Part shown: in pieces, positions 8,149 to 16,262 of the stretch
Numbering within the stretch: position 1 is the stretch's first letter
Layout of the letters: the number at the start of each line of letters is the position of its first letter
Assembly: GCA_021531795.1 (NCBI GenBank)
Contig: JADYUL010000005.1
Location: forward strand, 62,001-126,000
Direction of reading: 5' to 3'
Source: Lacrimispora saccharolytica
GTDB taxonomy: Bacteria; Bacillota; Clostridia; Lachnospirales; Lachnospiraceae
Length of the DNA: 64,000 nt
Notes under the pieces: model-generated
Seen by the model: the letters and a program-made list of their open reading frames with translations, nothing else
Told to the model about the DNA's origin: nothing
Databases searched by the model: none
Made by a program: the position numbers and the translations under genes

Positions 8149-9285
8149 ATGATGATAATAGAACTGCTTCAGGTAAATTATGCGACATTAATTATAGTGG
8201 TTTGCTTGTTCGTTTTTATTGTAACAAATGATTATTTTGCCCGACGGATACGTACACTGTTCCTGATTTCATGTGCAATGATTGTGGGTCTGATGGTTGC
8301 AGATTCTGTTGAGTACTGGTGCGCATCTGGAAATACGTTTACCCCGCTTCGCACATTGACTTCTGCAATTGGATATTCTTTACGCCCATTTATCATTTAT
8401 ATGGTAATCCTCTTACTTACCAGACAAAAGTCTAAAATGGACAAATGGCTTGCTATTCCACTTGTGATTAATGCAATGATCGCATTTTCTGCATTTTTTA
8501 CGGATATCGCATATTCATACACAATGGATAATCAGTTTGTGCGCGGACCGATAGGTTACTTCGCTTTTGTGACGAGCGGGTTTTATGAGATTGTTTTGTT
8601 TATTTATACCATTAACCTCTATAAAACGGCGAAAAAGTCGGAGACAGTCATAGCTGTAGTTATAATATTTATGTTGATTATGTCTTCGGTAATGGAATCT
8701 ATTTTGCATATGGAGGGACTGATTAATACATCGGGAACGGTTGCGCTGACATTTTATTATTTGTATTTGAATACACAGCAGTTCAAAAGAGATCCACTAA
8801 CAAATGCATTAAACCGCAGGTGCTTCTTCAGAGATGCAGAAAAGAGGATGGCCAACCTGAGTGCAGTGATATCCATAGATTTGAACGAACTAAAAAAGTG
8901 GAACGATCAATATGGGCATGCGCAAGGCGATGATGCAATCTGTTCTTTGGTTCAATGTGTGAATTCAGCCTTGCCGGAGAACTGTTTTTTATATCGTGTC
9001 GGCGGAGATGAATTTATGATTCTTTGCTTTAATCAGAAATCAAGCACAGTTGAAAAAATAAAAGACAAGATTCAGAAAAATATCTCAAAGACACCATATT
9101 CCTGTGCAATTGGTATTGCATATAATGATGGTGAGTCGGATTTCAACAAGCTTTGTTCGTGGGCGGATAAGGCTATGTATGAAGAGAAAAAACGTACCGC
9201 TTCCCGCTTCCGGGGACGTTTCTTCTGCCACGGCCAGAGCCCATTGACACGACCAGAGCCCATTGCCACGGCCAGAGCCCATTGA
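8149..9285 (+). CDS. 7TM diguanylate cyclase (GGDEF) with a repeat-encoded tail
   Basis: 378 aa. Seven hydrophobic segments cover about residues 5-215, resembling 7TM sensory modules. The GGDEF domain begins at RDPLTNALNRRCFF, has the active motif RVGGDEFMIL and ends at ADKAMYEEKKRTA. It should make cyclic di-GMP from two GTP in response to a membrane or envelope signal. The domain is complete, but the last 27 residues (from SRFRGRFFCHG on) are encoded by the REP-like repeat at 9212-9320, which also supplies the stop codon. SD GGAGGAG is at 8141; the second ATG (8152) has better spacing than the first. Its neighbours suggest cell-surface polysaccharide modification. Confidence 0.85.
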   Translation: MMIIELLQVNYATLIIVVCLFVFIVTNDYFARRIRTLFLISCAMIVGLMVADSVEYWCASGNTFTPLRTLTSAIGYSLRPFIIYMVILLLTRQKSKMDKWLAIPLVINAMIAFSAFFTDIAYSYTMDNQFVRGPIGYFAFVTSGFYEIVLFIYTINLYKTAKKSETVIAVVIIFMLIMSSVMESILHMEGLINTSGTVALTFYYLYLNTQQFKRDPLTNALNRRCFFRDAEKRMANLSAVISIDLNELKKWNDQYGHAQGDDAICSLVQCVNSALPENCFLYRVGGDEFMILCFNQKSSTVEKIKDKIQKNISKTPYSCAIGIAYNDGESDFNKLCSWADKAMYEEKKRTASRFRGRFFCHGQSPLTRPEPIATARAH

Positions 9286-9320
9286 CACGACCACAGCCCA
9301 TTGCCACGGTCACAGCCCTA
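9212..9320 (+). repeat. Left REP-like end with five 19-bp tandem units
   Basis: The 24-bp terminal sequence is at 9212-9235. From 9226 to 9320 there are five back-to-back 19-base units alternating between TGCCACGGCCAGAGCCCAT and TGACACGACCAGAGCCCAT, the last two slightly diverged. The block overlaps the 3' end of the cyclase gene and lies 48 bases from the transposase stop codon. It forms an inverted pair with 10508-10592. Confidence 0.92.
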
Positions 9321-9368
9321 AATCACAGAGGTATAGGAAATGAGGATAGGGCTATGGAAATAGATTAT

Positions 9369-10136
9369 TTAACTTCGCCGAAGTATTCTTTCTATTACAC
9401 CACGCGGTGTCCCGGTAAGACGGTTAAGCTGTCTTATTGAGACGCCTTTTTTATGTATAGAAACAAGATATTTATCTCTATCGGACAGAGTAAGCTTTTG
9501 AAAATCAGCCACTGAATTACATTCACAAGTATTAAAAATGATATCTTTGGCTACGTCATCGGGAATTCTCTTGCGGATCTGCTCAATGTCCAAGCAATGC
9601 TCTTTTGCCGGTATTGAATGTAACAGCAGAAACTGTTCTTTGCCACCAAGAATATTGTATATAAAGGAAATATCAGTAATTATGGGTCGGAAACTAATAT
9701 ACTCATAATAACTTGACCATGGGTATGCAACGCCCGGAGCAGTTTCGAGCCCGGCTTTCGACGGATTAAAGTGAATATATCGTAGGGCGGAAATCAGATA
9801 GCGTTCATCTTCAACCGGTTCGCTGTAATATCTTCCATCCTGAAGATATCCGGTTCGATTATATTTCATATTAAACCAAGTGGAATATGCGGTATTGAGA
9901 TGTCGAAATATGCTTTCAAGGGATCCATCTTGTGAGTGTCGCAATAGAAGGTGGACATGATTCGACATGATGCAATAGGCAAAGAGCTCGAATTTGCATC
10001 TTTCCTTGTAATATATTAATAATTCCAGGTATTTTTCGTAGTCTTTTGGATCCTCAAATAATAGTTGGTTGTCGGCACCTTTCACGACGACATGATATGT
10101 GTTGGTGCTGGATTTTTTGCGAGCGTGTCTGGGCAT
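9369..10136 (-). CDS. REP-associated transposase (RAYT, Y1/HUH, IS200-like)
   Basis: 255 aa. The N-terminus MPRHARKKSSTNTYHVVVKG, the HUH metal-binding pair in CIMSNHVHLLL, GYLQDGRYYSEPV (Tyr-rich, where the catalytic Tyr is expected) and ALRYIHFNPSKAGL are all hallmarks of the REP-associated tyrosine transposase branch of the IS200/IS605 superfamily. These nick single-stranded DNA at short palindromic repeats. A C-terminal region with a DnaA-like helix-turn-helix look (DKYLVSIHKKGVSIRQLNRLTG) is also common in this branch. It begins with a strong AAGGAGG site upstream of the ATG at 10136. The frame is intact. It lies between inverted 24-bp repeats that are its likely substrates. Confidence 0.88.
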   Translation of the reverse strand: MPRHARKKSSTNTYHVVVKGADNQLLFEDPKDYEKYLELLIYYKERCKFELFAYCIMSNHVHLLLRHSQDGSLESIFRHLNTAYSTWFNMKYNRTGYLQDGRYYSEPVEDERYLISALRYIHFNPSKAGLETAPGVAYPWSSYYEYISFRPIITDISFIYNILGGKEQFLLLHSIPAKEHCLDIEQIRKRIPDDVAKDIIFNTCECNSVADFQKLTLSDRDKYLVSIHKKGVSIRQLNRLTGTPRGVIERILRRS

Positions 10137-10507
10137 GCTACCTCCTTGATGTTTTTAGGAAAATAATGAAAATTTTGATTATCACCAAATTGATTTATGG
10201 GTTCTGTTTGTGACGTTTTGAAATATCGTGTTAAGAAAGAGAGTGTATTATTTTTAATTGAAAAATGCGTTAATTTACTTAATAGAAAAAATAAAGTTGG
10301 ATTATGATAATTAAAGGTTCAAAAGAAATAACATTGATATAGGACTATGTGATAGGAAAAAGATAGAATTATTTGCTTAGAACAAAACTTAACTTATACA
10401 CACCATATTAACTAAATCGGTGGGAAAAGTAAATGGCTGATATTGAGTTTTAGTAATTTCTGTGGTAGCATTTAAGCGTTGCAAATATATGAAAGAGATT
10501 AAATTGT
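10137..10507. other. AT-rich non-coding stretch between transposase and right REP
   Basis: About 370 bases, very AT-rich. It must hold the leftward promoter of the transposase (near 10150-10250, not clearly resolvable) and, at its right end, the likely ychF promoter. No coding frame or RNA gene is evident. Confidence 0.5.
10443..10471 (+). promoter_or_regulatory. Candidate ychF promoter
   Basis: TTGAGT at 10443-10448 and TAGCAT at 10466-10471 with a 17-base spacer. Transcripts would run through the right REP array before ychF. It is a moderate match only, but the best one upstream of ychF. Confidence 0.35.
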
Positions 10508-10592
10508 GCTGGCCGTGACAAAGGGCGCTGGCCGTGACGAAGGGCGCTGACAGTGACAAAGTGACACAGGCCGTGGCAGAAGAAACGTCCCC
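10508..10592 (-). repeat. Right REP-like end, inverted, with three 19-bp tandem units
   Basis: Three 19-base units (10508-10526, 10527-10545, 10546-10564; GCTGGCCGTGACAAAGGGC and variants) lead into the 24-bp terminal sequence at 10569-10592, the exact reverse complement of 9212-9235. It ends 12 bases before the ychF start codon. Confidence 0.92.
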
Positions 10593-10604
10593 GAAGGAGA
10601 AGAG

Positions 10605-11705
10605 ATGAAACTAGGAATCGTCGGTTTGCCGAATGTCGGCAAGAGTACATTATTCAATTCGCTTACTAAGGCAGGAGCGCTTGCGGCAAATTATCCGTTT
10701 GCGACTATAGATCCCAATGTTGGCGTAGTATCAGTTCCGGATGACAGGATCAAGAAGTTAGGAGAGCTGTATCAAACCAAGAAGGTTACACCTGCGACTA
10801 TTGAGTTCGTGGATATTGCGGGCCTTGTTAAGGGCGCGAGCAAGGGTGAAGGATTAGGTAATCAGTTCCTTGCCAACATCAGAGAGGTTGATGCCATTGT
10901 TCATGTGGTCAGATGTTTTGAAGATAGTAATATTGTTCATGTTGACGGAAACATTGATCCGGCAAGAGATATTGAGACAATTAATCTTGAACTTATCTTC
11001 TCAGACCTTGAGATTCTGGAAAGAAGAATGGCAAAGACAGCCAAGCAGGCTAAGATGGATAAGGCTGTGGCCAAGGAGTATGAACTGTTAGAGGCCCTGA
11101 AGGCTCATCTTGAAGCCGGCAATATGGCTAAGACTTTTGAGGTAGCGGAGGATGAGGACCTTAGGAATTACTTTAAAGGATATAATCTTCTTACTGCCAA
11201 GCCTACCATATATGCAGCAAATGTTGCAGAGGATGACCTCCGGGATGATGGTGCATCCAATGACAATGTACGTGCGGTAAAAGAGCTTGCAACTAAGGAA
11301 GGCAGCGAGGTGTTCGTGATCTGTGCACAGATAGAACAGGAGATGGCCGAGCTTGACGATGATGAGAAGGCTATGTTCCTTGAGGATCTGGGTCTTTCGG
11401 AGTCGGGTCTTGATAAGCTTGTTAGGGCAAGCTATAAACTCCTTAATCTTATGAGTTTCCTTACAGCGGGCGAGGATGAATGCAGAGCCTGGACAATTAA
11501 GGTTGGTACCAAGGCACCACAGGCAGCCGGTAAGATTCATACCGATTTCGAGAGAGGTTTCATCAAGGCGGAGGTTGTAAATTATAAGGATCTTTTGGAA
11601 CTTGGTTCCCTTGCTGCGGCAAGAGAGAAGGGCTTAGTTGGAATTGAAGGCAAGGATTATGTCGTTCAGGACGGAGATGTTATCCTCTTCAGATTCAACG
11701 TATAA
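10605..11705 (+). CDS. ychF: Redox-regulated ATPase YchF (Obg family)
   Basis: 366 aa, the full family length. The P-loop GLPNVGKST is at the N-terminus, NYPFATIDPNVGVV follows, and the C-terminal TGS domain has FLTAGEDECRAWTIKVGTKAPQAAG and HTDFERGFIKAEV. YchF is a ribosome-associated P-loop protein that hydrolyses ATP rather than GTP and is linked to stress responses. The SD AAGGAGA lies directly between the right REP end and the ATG, so the whole native upstream region is replaced or displaced by the repeat. Confidence 0.95.
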   Translation: MKLGIVGLPNVGKSTLFNSLTKAGALAANYPFATIDPNVGVVSVPDDRIKKLGELYQTKKVTPATIEFVDIAGLVKGASKGEGLGNQFLANIREVDAIVHVVRCFEDSNIVHVDGNIDPARDIETINLELIFSDLEILERRMAKTAKQAKMDKAVAKEYELLEALKAHLEAGNMAKTFEVAEDEDLRNYFKGYNLLTAKPTIYAANVAEDDLRDDGASNDNVRAVKELATKEGSEVFVICAQIEQEMAELDDDEKAMFLEDLGLSESGLDKLVRASYKLLNLMSFLTAGEDECRAWTIKVGTKAPQAAGKIHTDFERGFIKAEVVNYKDLLELGSLAAAREKGLVGIEGKDYVVQDGDVILFRFNV

Positions 11706-11738
11706 TCACAAAAAACCACCTAATATTTTGAATTTTGT

Positions 11739-11780
11739 TAAAATGTCACAAAAACTCGATGTAGATTTTGTGACATTTTA
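11739..11780 (+). terminator. Long AT-rich palindrome after ychF (terminator or operator)
   Basis: Perfect 15-base arms (TAAAATGTCACAAAA at 11739-11753 and its reverse complement at 11766-11780) around a 12-base loop, 34 bases after the ychF stop and followed by TTTTG. It could end transcription in either direction. The TGTGACA core could also be a protein-binding site. Confidence 0.5.
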
Positions 11781-11845
11781 TTTTGCTCAAAATGCAACAC
11801 AATATCTTGTGTTATGTCATAATATCAACCACTAAATCATCCACA

Positions 11846-11897
11846 GAGCTTGGAAAAAACGCGGGAATTTGCGTATTCCAAGCTCTTTTATTGTTTT
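11846..11897 (+). terminator. Intrinsic terminator before the mraZ promoter
   Basis: Stem GAGCTTGGAA (11846-11855) with TTCCAAGCTC (11876-11885), 20-base loop, then TTTTATTGTTTT. It insulates the division cluster from upstream transcription. Confidence 0.75.
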
Positions 11898-11905
11898 CGG
11901 AGGAC

Positions 11906-11935
11906 TTGCAAAAATGCACATAAAAACCTTATAAT
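11906..11935 (+). promoter_or_regulatory. mraZ promoter
   Basis: TTGCAA at 11906-11911 and TATAAT at 11930-11935, spacer 18. The start would be near 11942, inside the repeat boxes at 11934-11982, and about 140 bases upstream of the mraZ ATG. Confidence 0.65.
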
Positions 11936-11982
11936 GTGGGTAAAAGTGGTGCAAAAGGGTAAATAAGTGGTGAAAAGTGGTG
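11934..11982 (+). promoter_or_regulatory. Phased repeat boxes, likely MraZ operator
   Basis: Three exact AAGTGGTG copies start at 11944, 11965 and 11975. Weaker matches at 11934 (ATGTGGGT) and 11955 (AAGGGTAA) complete a ladder of five sites about 10 bases apart, so all face one side of the helix. MraZ is known to bind tandem short G-rich repeats upstream of its own gene. The match to that pattern, and the overlap with the transcription start, suggest self-repression. Confidence 0.65.
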
Positions 11983-12083
11983 GATATGTCGATAAAATTG
12001 TGGACAACTCACCACTATATGTGCGTTAAGAGATCACGAAAAATCAAGAATGTACGATGCCACAACCAAAGGTCGGTGATTCT

Positions 12084-12515
12084 ATGTTCATGGGCGAATA
12101 CAATCACACAATTGATACAAAGGGCAGATTGATAGTCCCTGCCAAGTTCCGTGAATCACTGGGCGAAGAGTTCGTGGTTACCAAGGGACTTGACGGCTGT
12201 CTGTTTGTGTATGATGAGGCAGAGTGGTCAGCCTTTGAGGAGAAATTAAAGACCCTGCCCATTACCAATAAGGATGCGAGAAATTTCGTCAGATTCTTCC
12301 TTGCAGGAGCGACAACCGTTGAGGTAGACAAGCAGGGCAGAATACTGTTACCGTCAGTACTTCGCACTTTTGCCGGATTAGACAAGGATGTAGTGCTGAT
12401 AGGCGTTGCAAACAGAGTGGAAATCTGGAGCAAGGAGCGCTGGGACGGTACGGCGAACTTTGATGACATGGAAGATATTGCCGAGCATATGGCAGAGCTT
12501 GGCCTTAGCATATAA
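12084..12515 (+). CDS. mraZ: Transcriptional regulator MraZ
   Basis: 143 aa from the ATG at 12084 ([16 protein letters not shown]), which is where the family begins; an in-frame ATG at 12057 would add nine residues and is less likely. It has two AbrB/SpoVT-type swapped-hairpin repeats, each with the DxKGR/DxQGR-type motif ([11 protein letters not shown] and [15 protein letters not shown]). MraZ is a ring-shaped DNA-binding protein controlling the division and cell-wall (dcw) cluster, of which it is the first gene. Two bases separate it from rsmH. Confidence 0.95.
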   Translation: MFMGEYNHTIDTKGRLIVPAKFRESLGEEFVVTKGLDGCLFVYDEAEWSAFEEKLKTLPITNKDARNFVRFFLAGATTVEVDKQGRILLPSVLRTFAGLDKDVVLIGVANRVEIWSKERWDGTANFDDMEDIAEHMAELGLSI

Positions 12516-12517
12516 AA

Positions 12518-13447
12518 ATGGAATTTGAACATAAATCGGTATTGCTTGATGAGACAATTGAAGGGCTTGATATTAAGCCTGACGGAATATATGTTGACGG
12601 CACCATGGGTGGCGCGGGCCACTCGTCGGTTATATTAAGTAAGCTTGGAGCAAATGGCAGGCTTGTGTGCATAGACCAGGATGAGGATGCCATAAGAACA
12701 GGAACACAGAGGATTGGCTCGGATGACAGAGTGAAGATTGTCAGAAGCAATTACTGTAATATCAGTCAGGTGCTTGAGAATCTGGGTATTAGCTCAGTGG
12801 ACGGCATTCTGCTTGACCTTGGAGTTTCTTCTTATCAGTTTGATGAAGCAGAGAGAGGGTTTTCGTACAGATTCGACAGTCCGCTTGATATGAGGATGGA
12901 CAGGAGACAGACTCTCACGGCCAAGGATATTGTCAATAATTATTCTGAGAAGGAGCTTTTCAGAATTATTAAGACCTATGGAGAGGAGCAGTTCGCGCAG
13001 AATATTGCCAAGCATATAGTGCTTGCAAGGCAAAAGGATGAGATAAACACTACCTTTGAACTGAACGAGATAATCAAGGCATCCATCCCTGCCAAGAAGC
13101 GCATGAACGGACATCCGTCCAAGAAAACCTATCAGGCACTTAGAATAGAGTGTAACAGAGAACTTGAGGTACTTAAGGAATCTCTGGATACGATGATGGA
13201 TTTGCTTAACCCGGGCGGAAGGCTGTGTATAATAACCTTCCATTCTCTTGAAGACAGGATAGTTAAGCTTGCAATGAAGAATGCAGAGAGCCCTTGCACA
13301 TGTCCGCCGGAATTCCCGGTATGTGTTTGCGGTAAGAAGAGTAAGGGGAAGGTGGTAACAAGGAAACCCATTATTCCCACGCAGGAAGAGATGCTTAACA
13401 ATAGCAGATCGTCAAGCGCTAAGCTTAGAATCTTCGAAAAAATATAG
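12518..13447 (+). CDS. rsmH: 16S rRNA (cytosine1402-N4)-methyltransferase RsmH
   Basis: 309 aa, the normal family length. The N-terminal SAM-binding motif [12 protein letters not shown], then [20 protein letters not shown], and the C-terminal [16 protein letters not shown] are diagnostic. It methylates N4 of C1402 in the ribosomal P site. It is translationally close to mraZ (start two bases after its stop), the standard order of the dcw cluster. Confidence 0.96.
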   Translation: MEFEHKSVLLDETIEGLDIKPDGIYVDGTMGGAGHSSVILSKLGANGRLVCIDQDEDAIRTGTQRIGSDDRVKIVRSNYCNISQVLENLGISSVDGILLDLGVSSYQFDEAERGFSYRFDSPLDMRMDRRQTLTAKDIVNNYSEKELFRIIKTYGEEQFAQNIAKHIVLARQKDEINTTFELNEIIKASIPAKKRMNGHPSKKTYQALRIECNRELEVLKESLDTMMDLLNPGGRLCIITFHSLEDRIVKLAMKNAESPCTCPPEFPVCVCGKKSKGKVVTRKPIIPTQEEMLNNSRSSSAKLRIFEKI

Positions 13448-13487
13448 AGGATGATTGGTAAATGTTATTCTGATATGATCATCAAAT

Positions 13488-13604
13488 TGATCGGATATTG
13501 ATCTTATTCTTTTATTTATCTGATATTTATCTGGTATTGATCTTTTATTTATCTGATATTGATGTGAATTTGGTTTGAATTTGGTTTGATTTTTGGTTTT
13601 GATG
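13488..13604 (+). repeat. Low-complexity AT-rich tandem repeats before the ftsL-like gene
   Basis: A roughly 39-base unit starting TATTGATCTT and ending in ATTTATCTGATATT occurs at 13496 and, shortened by four bases, at 13535. GAATTTGGTTT then occurs twice back to back (13566, 13577) with a third degenerate copy. It fills most of the 169-base gap between rsmH and the next gene. No hairpin or promoter is obvious in it. Confidence 0.75.
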
Positions 13605-13616
13605 GAGTAGTTTTAG

Positions 13617-14060
13617 ATGAACAGAGTTCAAGGAAGAAGAAGTTCATACGGTTATGTTGAGGGAAGTGCTGTAAGAAGAAGGGAAGAGAGAGAATTTCTT
13701 ACACCTCAGGAAAGATCTTCAAGGAGACATCGCGACAAGGCAAGGTATATGAACCTGGCGTATGTCTGCTTTTTGTGCTTTGCTTTATTTGTTGCAGCAT
13801 ATGCTCTGTTTACTTATGTTGAAGCTCAATCAAGACTAACAATCAGCACCAAGAATGTTGCGGCTCTTGAGAGTCAGTTAAACTCACTTAAGATTTCTAA
13901 TGATGAGGAGTTGAACAGAATCAATGCTTCTATTAATATGGAAGAGATAAAGAGAGTGGCAATTGAGGAACTGGGAATGACTTATGCCAAGGAAGGTCAG
14001 GTTGTTGTGATTGAGAGCGAAGGAAGCGATTACGTCCGACAGCTTAGGAGCCTGGAATAA
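13617..14060 (+). CDS. FtsL-like cell division protein
   Basis: 147 aa: a basic N-terminal cytoplasmic part (RRREEREFLTPQERSSRR), one membrane helix (about residues 45-63, YVCFLCFALFVAAYALFTYV) and a short outside coiled coil (VAALESQLNSLK), with the C-terminal IKRVAIEELGMTYAKEGQVV typical of the FtsL/DivIC group. It should form the FtsQ-FtsL-FtsB type complex with the ftsQ product encoded further along this cluster. Position between rsmH and the PBP is exactly where ftsL sits. Sequence similarity in this family is low, so the call rests on topology and order. Confidence 0.8.
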   Translation: MNRVQGRRSSYGYVEGSAVRRREEREFLTPQERSSRRHRDKARYMNLAYVCFLCFALFVAAYALFTYVEAQSRLTISTKNVAALESQLNSLKISNDEELNRINASINMEEIKRVAIEELGMTYAKEGQVVVIESEGSDYVRQLRSLE

Positions 14061-14084
14061 AACTCTCAAAAGGACGTGATATGA

Positions 14085-16262
14085 ATGGCTAAAAGAAAAG
14101 CCTCACGAAATATGACAATTAGACGAAGAATTCAAGGGAAGCTAGTGATACTGATTGTATTGGTATTACTGGCTTTTGCCGGTTTGGGATTAAAACTTCT
14201 GTTTATCAATATGACCAAGGGTGAGCAGTACAAGAAAACCGTTCTCAGTCAGCAGAGCTATGACAGTATAACCATTCCCTATAAGCGCGGCGATATCCTG
14301 GATTCCAATGGCAACAAGCTTGCCACTTCAGATAAAGTATATAATCTTATAATTGATGCGAAGCAGCTGCTGTCAAAGGAGGACTATTTGGAGCCTACAA
14401 TGACGGCACTTAAAACCTGCTTCCCTGAATTTCCGGAGGGTGAGGTCAGAGCCTTCATCGCAAGCAATCCCAATTCACAATATTATGTCACACTTAAGCA
14501 GTTGGAATACGAGAGAATGGCTGCTTTTGTTGATATGCAGAACAATACTGAGGAATATCCCAATATCAAGGGTGTATGGTTTGAAGAGGAATATAGAAGA
14601 GTGTATCCCAACGGCAGTCTGGCCTGTGACGTAATCGGCTTTACAGGCAAGGACAATGTGGGAAATTATGGTCTCGAGCAGTATTACAACAGCGTGCTTA
14701 ACGGCACCAACGGTCGTGAATACGGATATCTCAATGATGATGAGACTTTGGAGAGAACCACGATTCCCGCGACGGACGGATATAACATTGTATCCACCAT
14801 AGACGGAAACATCCAGCAGATAGTTGAGCGATACATTAAGGACTTCAATGACGAATATACCAATGCAGCCAGGAGTGGCAACGGCGCGAGGAATGTAGGC
14901 TGTATAATCATGGACGTAAATAACGGAAACGTTCTTGCAATGGCAGGATATCCCGTGTTCGACCTGAATAATCCAAGAGATACATCTGCCCTTATCGGAA
15001 GCCCCATGGTCAATGAAAAGGGTAACATTGATTATGAAGCAGAAGTTATCAGTGCAGAAAACATTGATACACTACTAAGCGATGATGCAAAGACCTATCA
15101 GAATCTTAACTATCTGTGGAAAAACTTCTGTATTTCAGCAACCTATGAGCCCGGTTCGGTAGCTAAACCCTTCACGGTGGCGGCAGGACTTGAATCCGGC
15201 AAGATGAGCGGCAACGAATACTATACCTGTAACGGTCAGCTCCATGTCGGCGATCACGACATCAAGTGTCATAACTATAAGTCAGGTGGCGACGGTACCC
15301 TGTCAGTGCAGGAGTCTATTGAAAAATCCTGCAACGTTGCGCTGATGCTTATGGGTAAGCAGATAGGCAAGTCGACCTTCCTTGAATACCAGGAGAAGTT
15401 TAACTTCGGACTCAAGACCAATATTGACCTTTACGGTGAATCACGCACCAGCTCGCTTGTGTTCAACACTCAGAGTATGGGTGATACCGAGCTTGCGACC
15501 TCAACCTTCGGACAGGGCTATAATGTGACCATGATCCAGACGATAGCGGCCTTCGCGTCACTGATTAACGGCGGCTATTATTATGAACCCCATGTAGTGA
15601 AGCAGGTAACAGCTCCCGATGGCTCGATTGTTGAGAATATCAGTCCCCGCGTTCTTAAGCAGACTGTATCAGCGTCCACATCGGAACTCATCAGACAGTA
15701 CTGCAAGGGCGTAGTAGACAATGGTACGGGTAAAACCGCCCGCCCTGCGGGATACTCAATTGGTGGTAAGACCGGAACTGCTGAGACGGTGCCTCGTGAT
15801 AAAATAAACTACGTTGTATCCTTTATGGGTTTTGCTCCGGCCGATAATCCGCAGATAGCAATCTACGTTGTAGTAGACAGACCCAATGCAGTGTTCCAGG
15901 ATGATGCAAAGTTCGCGACCAAAATCGTAAGAAATATCCTTACCGAAGTTCTTCCGTATATGAATATCTATATGACGGAAGAGTTGTCTGATAAGGAGAG
16001 AGAAGAACTTGACTCACTTGAGTCAACAATTACTTCTGCAAACACAGAAGAGGAAGAGAGCGAAGTGACCAACGAGGACGGACTGAAGGTTAATGAGGAT
16101 GGAACGATTGACGCTCAGGGTGGAGATGTGACCTCATCAACAGAGGTTACGCCCGAAGAGATGGAATCGGATGATGTACTTACTGCTCCGCTCACCGGAA
16201 CAGTACTTGATACAAGTACAGGAGAGGCTGTAAGAGAGGTGGATGTTAATGACCCGGAATAA
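14085..16262 (+). CDS. Class B penicillin-binding protein (FtsI/SpoVD type transpeptidase)
   Basis: 725 aa. It has a short basic N-terminus, one membrane anchor (about residues 20-42) and a dimerization domain (YKRGDILDSNGNKLATS). The transpeptidase domain has all three motifs: Ser358-V-A-Lys361 (EPGSVAKPF), S415-C-N417 (KSCNVAL) and K562-T-G (GGKTGTAE). It crosslinks septal peptidoglycan together with FtsW. The C-terminus (about 75 residues) is acidic and Ser/Thr/Glu-rich, and no PASTA domain is recognisable there, unlike many SpoVD proteins. It overlaps the ftsW gene by 14 bases, indicating coupled translation. Confidence 0.93.
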   Translation: MAKRKASRNMTIRRRIQGKLVILIVLVLLAFAGLGLKLLFINMTKGEQYKKTVLSQQSYDSITIPYKRGDILDSNGNKLATSDKVYNLIIDAKQLLSKEDYLEPTMTALKTCFPEFPEGEVRAFIASNPNSQYYVTLKQLEYERMAAFVDMQNNTEEYPNIKGVWFEEEYRRVYPNGSLACDVIGFTGKDNVGNYGLEQYYNSVLNGTNGREYGYLNDDETLERTTIPATDGYNIVSTIDGNIQQIVERYIKDFNDEYTNAARSGNGARNVGCIIMDVNNGNVLAMAGYPVFDLNNPRDTSALIGSPMVNEKGNIDYEAEVISAENIDTLLSDDAKTYQNLNYLWKNFCISATYEPGSVAKPFTVAAGLESGKMSGNEYYTCNGQLHVGDHDIKCHNYKSGGDGTLSVQESIEKSCNVALMLMGKQIGKSTFLEYQEKFNFGLKTNIDLYGESRTSSLVFNTQSMGDTELATSTFGQGYNVTMIQTIAAFASLINGGYYYEPHVVKQVTAPDGSIVENISPRVLKQTVSASTSELIRQYCKGVVDNGTGKTARPAGYSIGGKTGTAETVPRDKINYVVSFMGFAPADNPQIAIYVVVDRPNAVFQDDAKFATKIVRNILTEVLPYMNIYMTEELSDKEREELDSLESTITSANTEEEESEVTNEDGLKVNEDGTIDAQGGDVTSSTEVTPEEMESDDVLTAPLTGTVLDTSTGEAVREVDVNDPE

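Larger units (their letters stand above)
9212..10592 (-). mobile_element. RAYT transposon-like unit with inverted REP ends
   Basis: About 1.4 kb bounded by identical 24-bp sequences in opposite orientation (GGGGACG outermost on the left, CGTCCCC outermost on the right). Each is followed inward by 19-bp tandem units. The only gene inside is a leftward HUH/Y1 transposase of the REP-associated type. RAYTs are known to act on flanking short palindromic repeats and spread them as non-autonomous copies; the solo copy at 5788 fits that. Whether the whole unit moves as one piece is inference. Confidence 0.75.

Noticed and set aside
9226-9320. CRISPR array
   Set aside because: Units of 19 bases are contiguous with no spacers, and no cas genes are near.
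10450-10650. Leftward 66-aa frame over the right REP and ychF start
   Set aside because: Simply the repeat translated (RGRFFCHG as in the cyclase tail) plus antisense of ychF.
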